Shown in pieces: positions 27,411-35,587 of a stretch of DNA of 64,000 bases. Location: positions 124,001-188,000 of the forward strand of contig NZ_CANLVZ010000002.1 in the NCBI RefSeq assembly GCF_947494755.1, in the 5' to 3' direction. How positions within the stretch are numbered: position 1 is the first letter of the stretch; each line of letters begins with the position of its first letter. Origin of the DNA: an uncultured Tateyamaria sp. (GTDB taxonomy: Bacteria; Pseudomonadota; Alphaproteobacteria; Rhodobacterales; Rhodobacteraceae). The notes under the pieces were generated by a model. It made no database searches, was not told the DNA's origin, and saw nothing but the letters and a program-made list of their open reading frames with translations. Made by a program: the position numbers and the translations under genes.

Positions 27411-28622
27411 TCAGCTGCTTTCCGTTTCAGGGCCTTGACGTGCAGACCGGATCGCACTCGCTTTACGGTTTTGACCACGCGGCTGGCTGAGCGCTGTGGC
27501 CAATGCCGACAGGTCCGTGCGCAATTCGGCCATGGTTTCCTGGCGGCCTGCGCTGATCTCTTCGAGAATGCGCAACATCTGCACATCGATTGAGCGTAAC
27601 CGCATCCGGCTTTCGGCATCAATGCCGTCGCCTGTGCCTTGCCCCTCAATGGCTTCGATCAGCCGATCCTGCCCCTCGGCCATGCGCTGCAAAATAGCCT
27701 CGCTGCTGCCCTGCCCCTGCATCTGGGCCGTCATGGCGCTGACCGCATCCGCCAGCTTGCCCAGCTTTTCATCAACCATCGACCGGCTGATGTCGGACTG
27801 GGTGAACATGGTTTGCAGGCTTTCCATCTGTTCGGCCAGATGATCGATCACCCCGGCCATCGCGGTCTGGTCGCCCGTCACATCACCTTCATTGCTGAGG
27901 CCCACGCGGGTGATCGAGCTGAGCCATTCTTCCAATTCGCGGTAAAACCGGTTCTGGCCGTGCCCTGCAAACAACTCAAGCAGACCCACAATCAGTGACC
28001 CCGCCAGCCCCAGCAAAGACGAGGCAAAGGCGACGCCCATCCCGTCTAGCTGAGATTCCAGCCCGCTCATCAGGCGGCTGAACACCTCGACCCCGGCCTC
28101 ACCATCTTGCGGCGCGAGGCTGCGGATCGTTTCGACGAGGGCGGGCACCGTGGTCGCAAGGCCATAGAACGTGCCCAAAAGGCCAAGGAAAATCAGCATA
28201 CTGACGATGTAGCGCGTGATTTCGCGCACCTCGTCGATACGGGTCGCAACCGAATCCAGGATCGACCGGGTGGACGATGCCGACAACTGCATCCGTGCGC
28301 CCCGAGAGCGCAGCAGCGACGCCAACGAGGCCAGCAATTGCGGGGCCTTGCCACTGGCCGACGGCCCATAGGCGGCAAACCCTTCGATCCAGCGCACCGA
28401 TGTGATCAGCTGATAGACCATCCAGAAACAGGACACGACGCCGATCAGAAACACGAACATGATGAACCCGTTCAGATACGGGTTGGACTGAAACACCGGC
28501 AGCACACTTGGCAGCGCAAGAAACGCGCCGAACCCCGACAGGATCAGCACAATCAGCATCAATGCGATTTGCCGCACCGGTTGGGAAAAGTGCGGTTGGG
28601 CCTCGGGTCTGGTCTGTGCCAT
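27411..28622 (-). CDS. MotA/TolQ/ExbB-like proton channel protein
   Basis: A 403-residue inner-membrane protein with four predicted helices (~18-40, 51-72, 139-161, 195-219). The last two carry the MotA/TolQ pattern: FLGLLGTFYGLATTVPALV and MGVAFASSLLGLAGSLIVG, with Thr/Ser lining the putative channel. A ~180-residue cytoplasmic tail follows. Its stop is two bases before the ATG of the OmpA-like partner, so the subunits are co-translated. Cargo or work performed is unknown; the family spans flagellar stators, Tol/Ton energisers and ZorAB-type motors. Confidence 0.85.
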   Translation of the reverse strand: MAQTRPEAQPHFSQPVRQIALMLIVLILSGFGAFLALPSVLPVFQSNPYLNGFIMFVFLIGVVSCFWMVYQLITSVRWIEGFAAYGPSASGKAPQLLASLASLLRSRGARMQLSASSTRSILDSVATRIDEVREITRYIVSMLIFLGLLGTFYGLATTVPALVETIRSLAPQDGEAGVEVFSRLMSGLESQLDGMGVAFASSLLGLAGSLIVGLLELFAGHGQNRFYRELEEWLSSITRVGLSNEGDVTGDQTAMAGVIDHLAEQMESLQTMFTQSDISRSMVDEKLGKLADAVSAMTAQMQGQGSSEAILQRMAEGQDRLIEAIEGQGTGDGIDAESRMRLRSIDVQMLRILEEISAGRQETMAELRTDLSALATALSQPRGQNRKASAIRSARQGPETESS

Positions 28623-28697
28623 CGGCTGGCTCGTGACCTCTTCTTTTGCTCTGCTCTGGTGGCAATCTATCGCGAATTGGGCCAGAGCGCCAAGGGT

Positions 28698-29228
28698 TTA
28701 TGCCGAAATCGCGGCAACCCGGCGGACCAGCCAATCAAGGTCAGGATCAGCCACCCCAAGGGCGTGGAGATGCTCGGCCGTGTTGACCAGATATTCGCGG
28801 TTCGGTCCCCGCCCGCCATGGGCGTGCGCGATGATCTGGGCCTGCTCTTCCAGCGGCAGCCCGCCGCAATACTGGACGTGATCCGCGTCAATCACATAGG
28901 TGACCGCCGTGACGCAGTGCCCATCGGCCAAGTCAATCTCGAGCATCTTTTCCAAATAGGCGGACGAAATCAGCTCGCGTTCGCGCAAATAGGCCAGCGT
29001 GGCCTCTTCCTGCCCGTCAGCCACCCGCAACGCAACGCCGTCGCATCTGGCATCGGCCACCTCGTCCAGAGCCAGCACCAAACCCGGCTCCGCCTCGGTC
29101 CCGCGGTGGTGGATCGAACGCATGCAGAACGAACGCGCATATCCCGGCAGTGTCGCCATACGCTGTTCGGCAACCTCAAACCCCGGGTTCCACAACAGAC
29201 TACCATAGCCAAATACCCACATCGCCAT
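28698..29228 (-). CDS. Gamma-glutamylcyclotransferase (ChaC-like)
   Basis: A 176-residue protein with the ChaC substrate loop FGYGSLLWNPGF at its N-terminus and a catalytic Glu in the region around EPGLVLAL. ChaC enzymes cleave glutathione to 5-oxoproline and Cys-Gly in the cytoplasm. The start at 29228 (MAMWVFGYGS) follows AAAGGACCAGAGGCA; an ATG six bases later is an equal alternative. It is divergent from the DUF2125 gene. Confidence 0.88.
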   Translation of the reverse strand: MAMWVFGYGSLLWNPGFEVAEQRMATLPGYARSFCMRSIHHRGTEAEPGLVLALDEVADARCDGVALRVADGQEEATLAYLRERELISSAYLEKMLEIDLADGHCVTAVTYVIDADHVQYCGGLPLEEQAQIIAHAHGGRGPNREYLVNTAEHLHALGVADPDLDWLVRRVAAISA

Positions 29229-29293
29229 TGCCTCTGGTCCTTTCCGTTTCATGTGCGGTAGACCCGATTTCAAGGCAGAGGGAAAGAGCAGCG

Positions 29294-30292
29294 ATGCGCA
29301 AACTGTTGTGGATATTGGCACTCTGTGCAGTGGGCTGGTGCGGCTGGTGGTGGGCGGCCTCGACCGGGCTGCGCGGCAGCATCAATGCGTGGTTTGAAGA
29401 TCGGGCCGCGGCTGGCTGGCAAGCGGATCTGTCCGGGATCGATGGCGGTGGTTTCCCTCTCACGCTAGTCGCCGGACTGCGCGATGTGGCGCTGGCCGAT
29501 CCCGATGCCGGGCTCGCGATCGAGACGGATAGGCTGGACATCACCGCCCCGGCCTGGTGGCCCGGCGATGTGACTGTGACGCTGAGCGATGCGCCAATCC
29601 TGCTCGCCTCGCCCTTGGGGCGCTCGACCCTGACCATGGCGAACGGCGTCATGGCGCTGAACCTCCACCCGGGCACGGCACTCGAACTGGAGGCGCTTGG
29701 GTGGACGTCCGGGCCATGGCGGCTCGCCGATCCGCTTGGCGTGCAGGCGCAGGCTGACACGCTGACCCTGACGATGACGCAGACAACAGGTGCCGCATAC
29801 GCTGTGACGGCACGCGCCGACGGGTTCGCACCGGGTGACAGCACACGCACCGCACTTCGGCTACCCGAAACGATCCCGCGCGCGTTTGACAGCCTGCAAC
29901 TGAACGCTGATGTCACCTTTGATCGCCCATGGGACCGGCGGGCGCTCGAGGCGCGGCGTCCCCAGCCCCGCCAGATCGACCTGCATCTGGCCGAGGCGCG
30001 ATGGGGTGATCTGAACCTCAATATCGCGGCAAATCTGGTGGTCGATGACAACGGCACACCTGAAGGCAGCGTCGCACTTCAGGCTGAAAACTGGCCAGCC
30101 ATGCTGGATCTGGCCGAGGCCGCAGGTATCCTGCCCACGCAACTGAGACGACAGGCTGACAGCATATTGCGTGCTCTCGCCCGCGCCTCGGGGAACGAAA
30201 CGACGCTGGATGTCGATCTGGCGCTCAGAGGTGGTGCAGTTTATCTCGGCTTTATCCCGATCGCACCTGCGCCCAAGCTGGTCATCCGCTGA
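29294..30292 (+). CDS. DUF2125 domain protein, membrane-anchored
   Basis: A 332-residue protein with an N-terminal membrane anchor or signal (MRKLLWILALCAVGWCGWWW), then beta-rich repeats such as GIDGGGFPLTLVAGLRDVAL and APAWWPGDVTVTL, typical of DUF2125 proteins of alphaproteobacteria. These resemble AsmA-like periplasmic beta-sheet proteins; the function is unknown. It is followed at once by repeat A copy 2, which may serve as its transcript end. Confidence 0.82.
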   Translation: MRKLLWILALCAVGWCGWWWAASTGLRGSINAWFEDRAAAGWQADLSGIDGGGFPLTLVAGLRDVALADPDAGLAIETDRLDITAPAWWPGDVTVTLSDAPILLASPLGRSTLTMANGVMALNLHPGTALELEALGWTSGPWRLADPLGVQAQADTLTLTMTQTTGAAYAVTARADGFAPGDSTRTALRLPETIPRAFDSLQLNADVTFDRPWDRRALEARRPQPRQIDLHLAEARWGDLNLNIAANLVVDDNGTPEGSVALQAENWPAMLDLAEAAGILPTQLRRQADSILRALARASGNETTLDVDLALRGGAVYLGFIPIAPAPKLVIR

Positions 30293-30300
30293 CCCCACCC

Positions 30301-30357
30301 TTCTTTTGACCAGAAATACCGCGGGGGAGGCCGCCAGGCCGGGGGCAGAGCCCCCCA
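30301..30357. repeat. Intergenic palindromic repeat, family A (copy 2)
   Basis: Starts CTTCTTTTGACCAGAAATAC, then CGCGGGGGAG, a short GGC-rich arm, and GGGGGCAGAGCCCCCC. It is the inverse of copy 1 and parallel to copy 3, nine bases after the DUF2125 stop. The final hairpin followed by AAAAAACTT could act as a terminator for the convergent extensin gene. Confidence 0.75.
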
Positions 30358-30388
30358 AAAAACTTAGCGTGGCGCAGCCTCAATCAGA

Positions 30389-31150
30389 TCAACGACAGAA
30401 TGGGCCGCTGCGGTAACGTGCTGTATCGAAATGGAAATGATCGCGGTGAAAGCGATCCGAATTGGGACCCAGAACGGTGCCAAACGGCCCGCACGCCGCC
30501 TTGTGCATCGAACGCAGCGCACGCCGATGGCGCGAATTCCAGTCGTTGAGCACGGTCAGCGTCGATCCGTCCTGCAAGGTAAAGCCCGATATATCGATCG
30601 CGCGACCCTTCCCGTGCTCCGAGATGCGGGCCCCGCGTTGGTTGTTGCGTGTGCGGCAAGCGTAATGCGCAGCCACCCGGTAGCGCACCAACCCCCCACC
30701 AGTGTTGCGCAGCGCGGGCTTGGCCCCTTTTTCAGTCCATTTTTTCAACGCCTTGGCGGTCGAACAATCCATGATCGCCGCCTGGCTCAACGTCACACCG
30801 GACACCGAGCGCAAGCGCACCGCATCCTGAATACCACAGCCCGCAATCCGCCCGGGCACGGGGCCCACCTCATCACCTTGCAGGTCCACGTCACCGCAGA
30901 CCTGCCCTTTGCGCCGTTGCGCGCGGCGCGACATGATGCGCTTTTCGATGGCACGAGGGCGCAAGGACGGACGCAGCGATCCGCCAATCGCCGGAGCCGG
31001 GGTCGCCGCCGCCTCTTGTGTCTGGACCGACTGCGCAACCGCGCCGCTGCGCGCATCGGTCCCGGCCCGTGCCACTGGCCGCTTGGACACATCCGGCGCA
31101 GCCGCTGCACTTGCTGCAAAGAGCGACAGGACCAGCGCCAAGGCTTTCAC
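30389..31150 (-). CDS. Extensin-like family protein (exported)
   Basis: A 253-residue protein with signal peptide MKALALVLSLFAASAAAA, a low-complexity linker, and the extensin-like C-terminal domain: GCGIQDAVRLRSVSGVTLSQAAIMDCSTAKALKKW, AHYACRTRN, ISEHGKGRAIDISGF, ending HRDHFHFDTARYR. The HGxGxAxD and HxHxD residues resemble a metal-dependent peptidoglycan carboxypeptidase-like fold, so a periplasmic cell-wall role is likely. It overlaps the dehydrogenase gene upstream by four bases. Confidence 0.85.
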   Translation of the reverse strand: MKALALVLSLFAASAAAAPDVSKRPVARAGTDARSGAVAQSVQTQEAAATPAPAIGGSLRPSLRPRAIEKRIMSRRAQRRKGQVCGDVDLQGDEVGPVPGRIAGCGIQDAVRLRSVSGVTLSQAAIMDCSTAKALKKWTEKGAKPALRNTGGGLVRYRVAAHYACRTRNNQRGARISEHGKGRAIDISGFTLQDGSTLTVLNDWNSRHRRALRSMHKAACGPFGTVLGPNSDRFHRDHFHFDTARYRSGPFCR

Positions 31151-32061
31151 CGCTTGGCCCCCCGTCCAAAATCAGGCGCGTCGGTGTCCTGCCCCGCCTC
31201 GATGATACCACGCCGGATCGCACGGGTGCGGGTGAAATAGTCATGCAGGTGATCACCGTCGCCTGTGCGGATGGCCCGTTGAAGGGCAAACAGTTCTTCG
31301 GTAAAACGCCCCAAAATCTCGAGCGTGGCGTCCTTGTTCGTCATGAACACGTCGCGCCACATGGTCGGATCGCTGGCCGCGATCCGGGTGAAATCGCGAA
31401 ACCCCGCAGCCGAATATTTGACCACTTCCGTGTCCGTCACACGGCGCAGATCATCCGCAACGCCCACCATCGTGTAGGCGATCAGGTGCGGCGCGTGGCT
31501 GGTCACGGCACAGACCAGATCGTGGTGATCAGGCTCCATCTCCTCGACATTCGAGCCCAACGCCTCCCAAAAACCGCGCAACCGCGCAACCGCCACCGGA
31601 TCGCTGCCCTCCGCCGGGACGAGCAGGCACCAACGGTTGTCGAACAATTCCGCAAAGCCGGACTCGGGCCCTGAATGTTCGGTGCCTGCCATCGGGTGGC
31701 CGGGGACAAAATGCACGCCCTCGGGCAAGTGTGGACCCACCGCATCAATCACCGCGCGCTTGACCGAGCCGACATCGCTGACCGTTGCACCCGGTGCCAA
31801 ATGCGGGGCCATTTCAGCAGCCACCGCGCCCATCGCCCCGACAGGCACGCACAACACAACCAGATCGGCCCCTTCGACCGTTTCGGCAATGCTGTCATAA
31901 ACCCGATCACACAACCCGATCCGGCGCGCCGTGTCGCGCGTTTCGGCCGTGCGGGCATAGCCGGTGACTTCGCCTGCCAGATTGCCCCGTTTGATGGCCC
32001 AGAACATGGACGAGGCGATCAGCCCCAGCCCGATCAGGGCGACACGATCATATGTGCTCAC
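31147..32061 (-). CDS. tyrA: Prephenate/arogenate dehydrogenase family protein
   Basis: A 304-residue enzyme with an N-terminal NAD(P)-binding motif VALIGLGLIASSMFWAIKRG, then VVLCVPVGAMGAV, SDVGSVKRAVIDAV and FVPGHPMAGTEHSGPESGFAELF, the prephenate dehydrogenase signature. It makes 4-hydroxyphenylpyruvate or tyrosine. The GTG at 32061 overlaps the hisC stop (GTGA), and its own stop overlaps the extensin gene start. The glycine motif reads GLGLIA, slightly off GxGxxG. Coupling to a HisC-type aminotransferase suggests tyrosine/phenylalanine synthesis. Confidence 0.9.
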   Translation of the reverse strand: MSTYDRVALIGLGLIASSMFWAIKRGNLAGEVTGYARTAETRDTARRIGLCDRVYDSIAETVEGADLVVLCVPVGAMGAVAAEMAPHLAPGATVSDVGSVKRAVIDAVGPHLPEGVHFVPGHPMAGTEHSGPESGFAELFDNRWCLLVPAEGSDPVAVARLRGFWEALGSNVEEMEPDHHDLVCAVTSHAPHLIAYTMVGVADDLRRVTDTEVVKYSAAGFRDFTRIAASDPTMWRDVFMTNKDATLEILGRFTEELFALQRAIRTGDGDHLHDYFTRTRAIRRGIIEAGQDTDAPDFGRGAKR

Positions 32062-33146
32062 GCGGCTGCCTCCTCGCGCCAACGGGTCAGGGCCGCGATC
32101 ACGCGGCCCGTCTGGTCCGCATCCCCTACCGTGATCCGGATACCTTCGGGAAAGCCGTAGCCCGCGACCCGGCGCACCAGAATACCGTCGGCATTCAGCG
32201 CCGCCTCTGCCGCGTCGGCCTCGGCGACAGAGCCGGCGCGCGCCAGCACGAAATTGGCGTGGCTGTCATCGCAGGCCAGCCCCAACTGGCGCAGCGCGCC
32301 CGTCAGTCGAACCCGCTGATCCGCATTCAGCACCACGCAGTCGCGCACCCAAGCAGTGTCGCGCACCGCCGCCTCTGCCGCCGCCAGCTGGATCACCGAC
32401 AGGTTAAAAGGCTGGCGGATGCGTGTCATCACGTCGATCAATTCAGGCGCGCCGTAGCCCCATCCAATGCGCAGGCCTCCAAGCCCGTAGATCTTGGAAA
32501 AGGTCCGCGTCACCAACACATTGGGCATTTCGCGCGCCAGCGACAGCCCTCCATCGTAGCCTTCGGCAAATTCGACATAGGCCCCGTCGATCACGAGGAT
32601 CACGTGGCGCGGCAAAGTACGCGCCAGCCGCGCGACCTCTGCCATCTCAAGCAGGGTGCCGGTCGGATTGGCCGGGTTCGCAAACATCACGATCCGTGTG
32701 CGGTCGGTCACGGCGGCCAAGATTTTTTCAACACTCACCACCCGGTCATCTTCGGGCACGCAAACGGGTGTGGCCCCGGCCATGTTCGCCAGGATCGGGT
32801 ACATGGAAAACCCGTGCTCGGTATAAAGGATCTCGTCCCCGGGGCCGGAAAACGCTTGGGTGACGAACTGCAACACCTCGTCCGAGCCGACGCCGCAGAT
32901 CACCCGCTCGGGTTCAACATCCCACACCTCACCGATGGCGGCGCGCAGGCCCGCGTGATCGGTCGAGGGGTAGCGGTGCATGCCCAGGGCCGCCTCCGAC
33001 ACGGCCTTGATCGCCGCCGGGGGCGCGCCAAGCGGGTTCTCGTTCGAACTCAGCTTCAGCACATCTTCCACACCAGCCAGATGCGACGCCCCGCCTTGAT
33101 AAAGCGCGATATCCATGATGCCGGGTTGCGGGGTGATGCGGGTCAT
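32058..33146 (-). CDS. hisC: Histidinol-phosphate / aromatic aminotransferase
   Basis: A 362-residue PLP enzyme: KLSSNENPLGAPPAAI, FANPANPTGT (PLP phosphate/ring pocket), DGAYVEF and the PLP lysine motif TRTFSKIYGLGGLRIGWGY. HisC converts imidazole-acetol phosphate to histidinol phosphate; paralogues also transaminate prephenate or phenylpyruvates. Being first gene of hisC-tyrA-extensin with 4-base overlaps, it may serve tyrosine/phenylalanine synthesis rather than, or besides, histidine. Confidence 0.93.
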   Translation of the reverse strand: MTRITPQPGIMDIALYQGGASHLAGVEDVLKLSSNENPLGAPPAAIKAVSEAALGMHRYPSTDHAGLRAAIGEVWDVEPERVICGVGSDEVLQFVTQAFSGPGDEILYTEHGFSMYPILANMAGATPVCVPEDDRVVSVEKILAAVTDRTRIVMFANPANPTGTLLEMAEVARLARTLPRHVILVIDGAYVEFAEGYDGGLSLAREMPNVLVTRTFSKIYGLGGLRIGWGYGAPELIDVMTRIRQPFNLSVIQLAAAEAAVRDTAWVRDCVVLNADQRVRLTGALRQLGLACDDSHANFVLARAGSVAEADAAEAALNADGILVRRVAGYGFPEGIRITVGDADQTGRVIAALTRWREEAAA

Positions 33147-33213
33147 AGGGGCCTCCGGTGGTTCGCAGCCGTTTTACGGTCCGCGCGCCAAGGTGACCAG
33201 TGGCAAAAGACCG

Positions 33214-34251
33214 CTAGCTAGTGGCACCTCGCGCCGGCTTCCACTTGAACCCGACGCGGATGATGCCGTGATCGTTGGTGCCGCTTTCCTTGTGGTCATC
33301 GTAGTTGAGGTGATCGTTCTGCACCGTCATCTCGTCAAAGGCCCATTTGCGCCGCTTGGAATTGTCGTAAAATTCCTGACTAAAGAGGATATGATCAAGG
33401 CTCTCGCGCTGCCCCTGATAGACGTGGGTGTAGTAGACGTCGCGCACCGAGCGGTATTCCTGCATGGTCTGCGCGGTATAAAGCGCATTGTCGCCACCCC
33501 CTGTGGATAGGGGCGACAGATAGGTGGGCTGCTCGGACAGGATGTTGAGCGTGTTGCTTTCCTTACCATCATTCATGTCCCCGATCACCACTACAGGCGT
33601 GTCCGTGCCTTTGATGATGTTGGTGACCAGCACACGCAGGGCTGCGGCCTCGGCCGTGCGGCGCACGGTCGATATGGCATAGCCAAGCGCGTTGGCGTGG
33701 GGGCCGTGCACGTCCTTTTCGTACCAGCTTCGCTCGCGCCAGATCTGCGTCGGGCGGCGGGATTTAAAATGGCAGACGAACACGTGGATTGCGGGCGTGC
33801 GCGGGTCGGGTTGCACCTGAAAGTGTAGCACAGGGCGTGAAAACGTGCTCAGCTTCACCTCGATAAAGTCCTGTTGCGGATCATCCCCGCCGGATTTCAG
33901 CACATATTCAGGGGGGAAATCGGTGATCCATTCGGGCGTGCCGACCAGCATGTCGTTGCGCACCGCCGCCGCACAAACAATCCGCTTGCCGTTGTGGCCC
34001 GGCGGCACGAGGGCGGTATACTCGTCCGCAATCCCGCCTTCGGTCAGCGCCTGATGCAGCGCCTCTCTGGCCCAAAGCTCCTGAATGCCGATCACATCCG
34101 CATCGAGCAGCGCCATGGTCGCCGCCGTATAGTCAATCTTGCGCTGGTAAATCCCGTGGTTCCACCCGTCGCGGTCGCCATAGATGGCGTCGCCCGGCAG
34201 TTGCAGGTTCAGCAGATTGAAGCTTGCAAAGGAAATGTCGCGTGCGCCCAT
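33214..34251 (-). CDS. Endonuclease/exonuclease/phosphatase-family protein
   Basis: A 345-residue protein of the EEP (DNase I-like) fold: FASFNLLNL at the start (Asn metal ligand), DVIGIQELW (catalytic Glu), VVIGDMNDGKESNTL (GDxND), and a C-terminal LDHILFS followed by SGTNDHGIIRV (DH general base). No signal peptide is present, so it acts in the cytoplasm or is exported by an unseen route. Substrate (DNA, lipid or sugar phosphate) cannot be decided. Confidence 0.87.
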   Translation of the reverse strand: MGARDISFASFNLLNLQLPGDAIYGDRDGWNHGIYQRKIDYTAATMALLDADVIGIQELWAREALHQALTEGGIADEYTALVPPGHNGKRIVCAAAVRNDMLVGTPEWITDFPPEYVLKSGGDDPQQDFIEVKLSTFSRPVLHFQVQPDPRTPAIHVFVCHFKSRRPTQIWRERSWYEKDVHGPHANALGYAISTVRRTAEAAALRVLVTNIIKGTDTPVVVIGDMNDGKESNTLNILSEQPTYLSPLSTGGGDNALYTAQTMQEYRSVRDVYYTHVYQGQRESLDHILFSQEFYDNSKRRKWAFDEMTVQNDHLNYDDHKESGTNDHGIIRVGFKWKPARGATS

Positions 34252-34320
34252 TTCAAGCCTCCAATGTCTTTGATCAATGCACGCGAACCTACCACAGGTT
34301 GCGCGCCTGACCAGAGATTT

Positions 34321-34740
34321 TTAGCCCCGCGCCGGACGCCATAGCGGACCCACGGCAATCATCAGGATCACGACATTGAACGCTGCATTGGACGCGGTGC
34401 CCGAAGCGATGGAACCCGCACTGTCCAGTACGAACCAAGCAAGGATCCCTGCCAGTACGGCACGACGTACGCCCTCGGGCGCATGGTCATAGACCCACAC
34501 CCGCAGGCACCAGATCATCACGCCCCACCCAAGCAGAAAGCCCCCCGTCAGCGCCGAAAGGAACCGCGTGCCATAGGCCTCATAGGTGGGCTGCCCATCC
34601 AGCGGCCAACTGAGCAGATCAAGGCTCCACCGGGCCGGTTCGGATGTTGCCGCCATGGTGCCAAGGAACAGAATGGGGGCGAACCCGCCCACGGTGATGG
34701 CCGTGATGGCGAGCCAGAATTTGTGTTGCGCATGTGTCAT
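34321..34740 (-). CDS. Small integral membrane protein, unknown
   Basis: A 139-residue protein with about four hydrophobic helices (FWLAITAITVGGFAPILFLGTM, FLSALTGGFLLGWGVMIWCL, AVLAGILAWFVLDSAGS, AAFNVVILMIAVGPLW). GGAGGTCCAAC precedes the ATG at 34740. It is divergent from the MmyB-like regulator, with a palindrome in between, so it is the likely target of that regulator. I do not recognise a named family. Confidence 0.75.
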   Translation of the reverse strand: MTHAQHKFWLAITAITVGGFAPILFLGTMAATSEPARWSLDLLSWPLDGQPTYEAYGTRFLSALTGGFLLGWGVMIWCLRVWVYDHAPEGVRRAVLAGILAWFVLDSAGSIASGTASNAAFNVVILMIAVGPLWRPARG

Positions 34741-34787
34741 GTTGGACCTCCCTGGGCCGGTGTGCGGGGGTGCGGGGCGCAAATCAA

Positions 34788-34802
34788 TTACCTCGCAGGT
34801 AA
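34788..34802. promoter_or_regulatory. Palindromic operator between membrane protein and MmyB-like regulator
   Basis: A perfect inverted repeat TTACCTCGCAGGTAA (6-bp arms, 3-base centre) lies between the two divergent genes, 36 bases before the regulator start and 48 before the membrane protein start. Its position fits autoregulation and control of the divergent gene. Confidence 0.65.
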
Positions 34803-34837
34803 CTGACAGGGCGCGCGCGCTGCGCTAGAGGTGGCAT

Positions 34838-35587
34838 ATGTCACAGTTTCCCGGCACCCTGCGCACATGGCGTAAAGCAAGGCGGTTCAGCCAGTTGGAT
34901 CTTGCGGGCGAGGCCGATGTGTCGGCCCGCCACATCTCGTTTCTGGAAAGCGGGCGCGCGCGCCCAAGCCCGCAGATGATTGCCCGGCTGTCAGACGCGC
35001 TCACATTGCCGCTGGATGCGCGCAACCAGATGCTCACCCATGCAGGCTTTGCCGCGCGCTATCCGGCGCGGGCCTGGGACAGCGATGACATGGGGCCCAT
35101 ACGCGCTGCGGTGTCGCACATGCTCGCCGCCCATGCGCCTTATCCTGCGCTGGCGGTGGATCGGCTGTGGCGGGTGATCGAGATGAATGCGGGCGCGCGG
35201 GCCATGTACGGGATGTTGGGGGTCGGGCAAGGTGACAGCCTGCTGGACCTCATGTGCTCGGATCATCTGCCGGGTCACATTGAAAACTGGGCGCAGGTGG
35301 CCCATCACGCCTGCCAACGGTTGCGCACCGAAAGTGCCGCGCAAGGTGGCGTGCCGGAACTGGACCGGGCAGCAGACCATCTGGGGCGGGTCCCCCGGCG
35401 CGCCGATCAGCCCATGATGCCGGTTGTGCCCACCACGTTGCGAGCCGGTCCTCTGCGCCTGTCGATCTTTGCCACCATCGCGCAATTTGGCACGCCAGAC
35501 GATGTGGCGCTGGATGACCTCAAGGTCGAACTCTATTTTCCCGCCGATGCGGAAACCAAGGCAGCGCTGGAGCGTCTTGCCCTCTAA
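34838..35587 (+). CDS. XRE-family regulator with MmyB-like ligand-binding domain
   Basis: A 249-residue regulator. Residues 1-70 form a helix-turn-helix (TLRTWRKARRFSQLDLAGEADVSARHISFLESGRARPSPQMI). Residues ~90-249 match the MmyB-like C-terminal domain (LAVDRLWRVIEMNAGARAMYGMLG, ending ELYFPADAETKAALERL), thought to bind a small hydrophobic ligand in a PAS-like fold. A palindrome lies just upstream. Such regulators usually control a neighbouring divergent gene, here a small membrane protein. Confidence 0.88.
   Translation: MSQFPGTLRTWRKARRFSQLDLAGEADVSARHISFLESGRARPSPQMIARLSDALTLPLDARNQMLTHAGFAARYPARAWDSDDMGPIRAAVSHMLAAHAPYPALAVDRLWRVIEMNAGARAMYGMLGVGQGDSLLDLMCSDHLPGHIENWAQVAHHACQRLRTESAAQGGVPELDRAADHLGRVPRRADQPMMPVVPTTLRAGPLRLSIFATIAQFGTPDDVALDDLKVELYFPADAETKAALERLAL

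Noticed and set aside
25471-28622. Zorya defence system
   Set aside because: Only the ZorA/ZorB-like type of channel pair is present; no ZorC, ZorD or ZorE helicase/nuclease genes are adjacent, and the neighbours are housekeeping genes.
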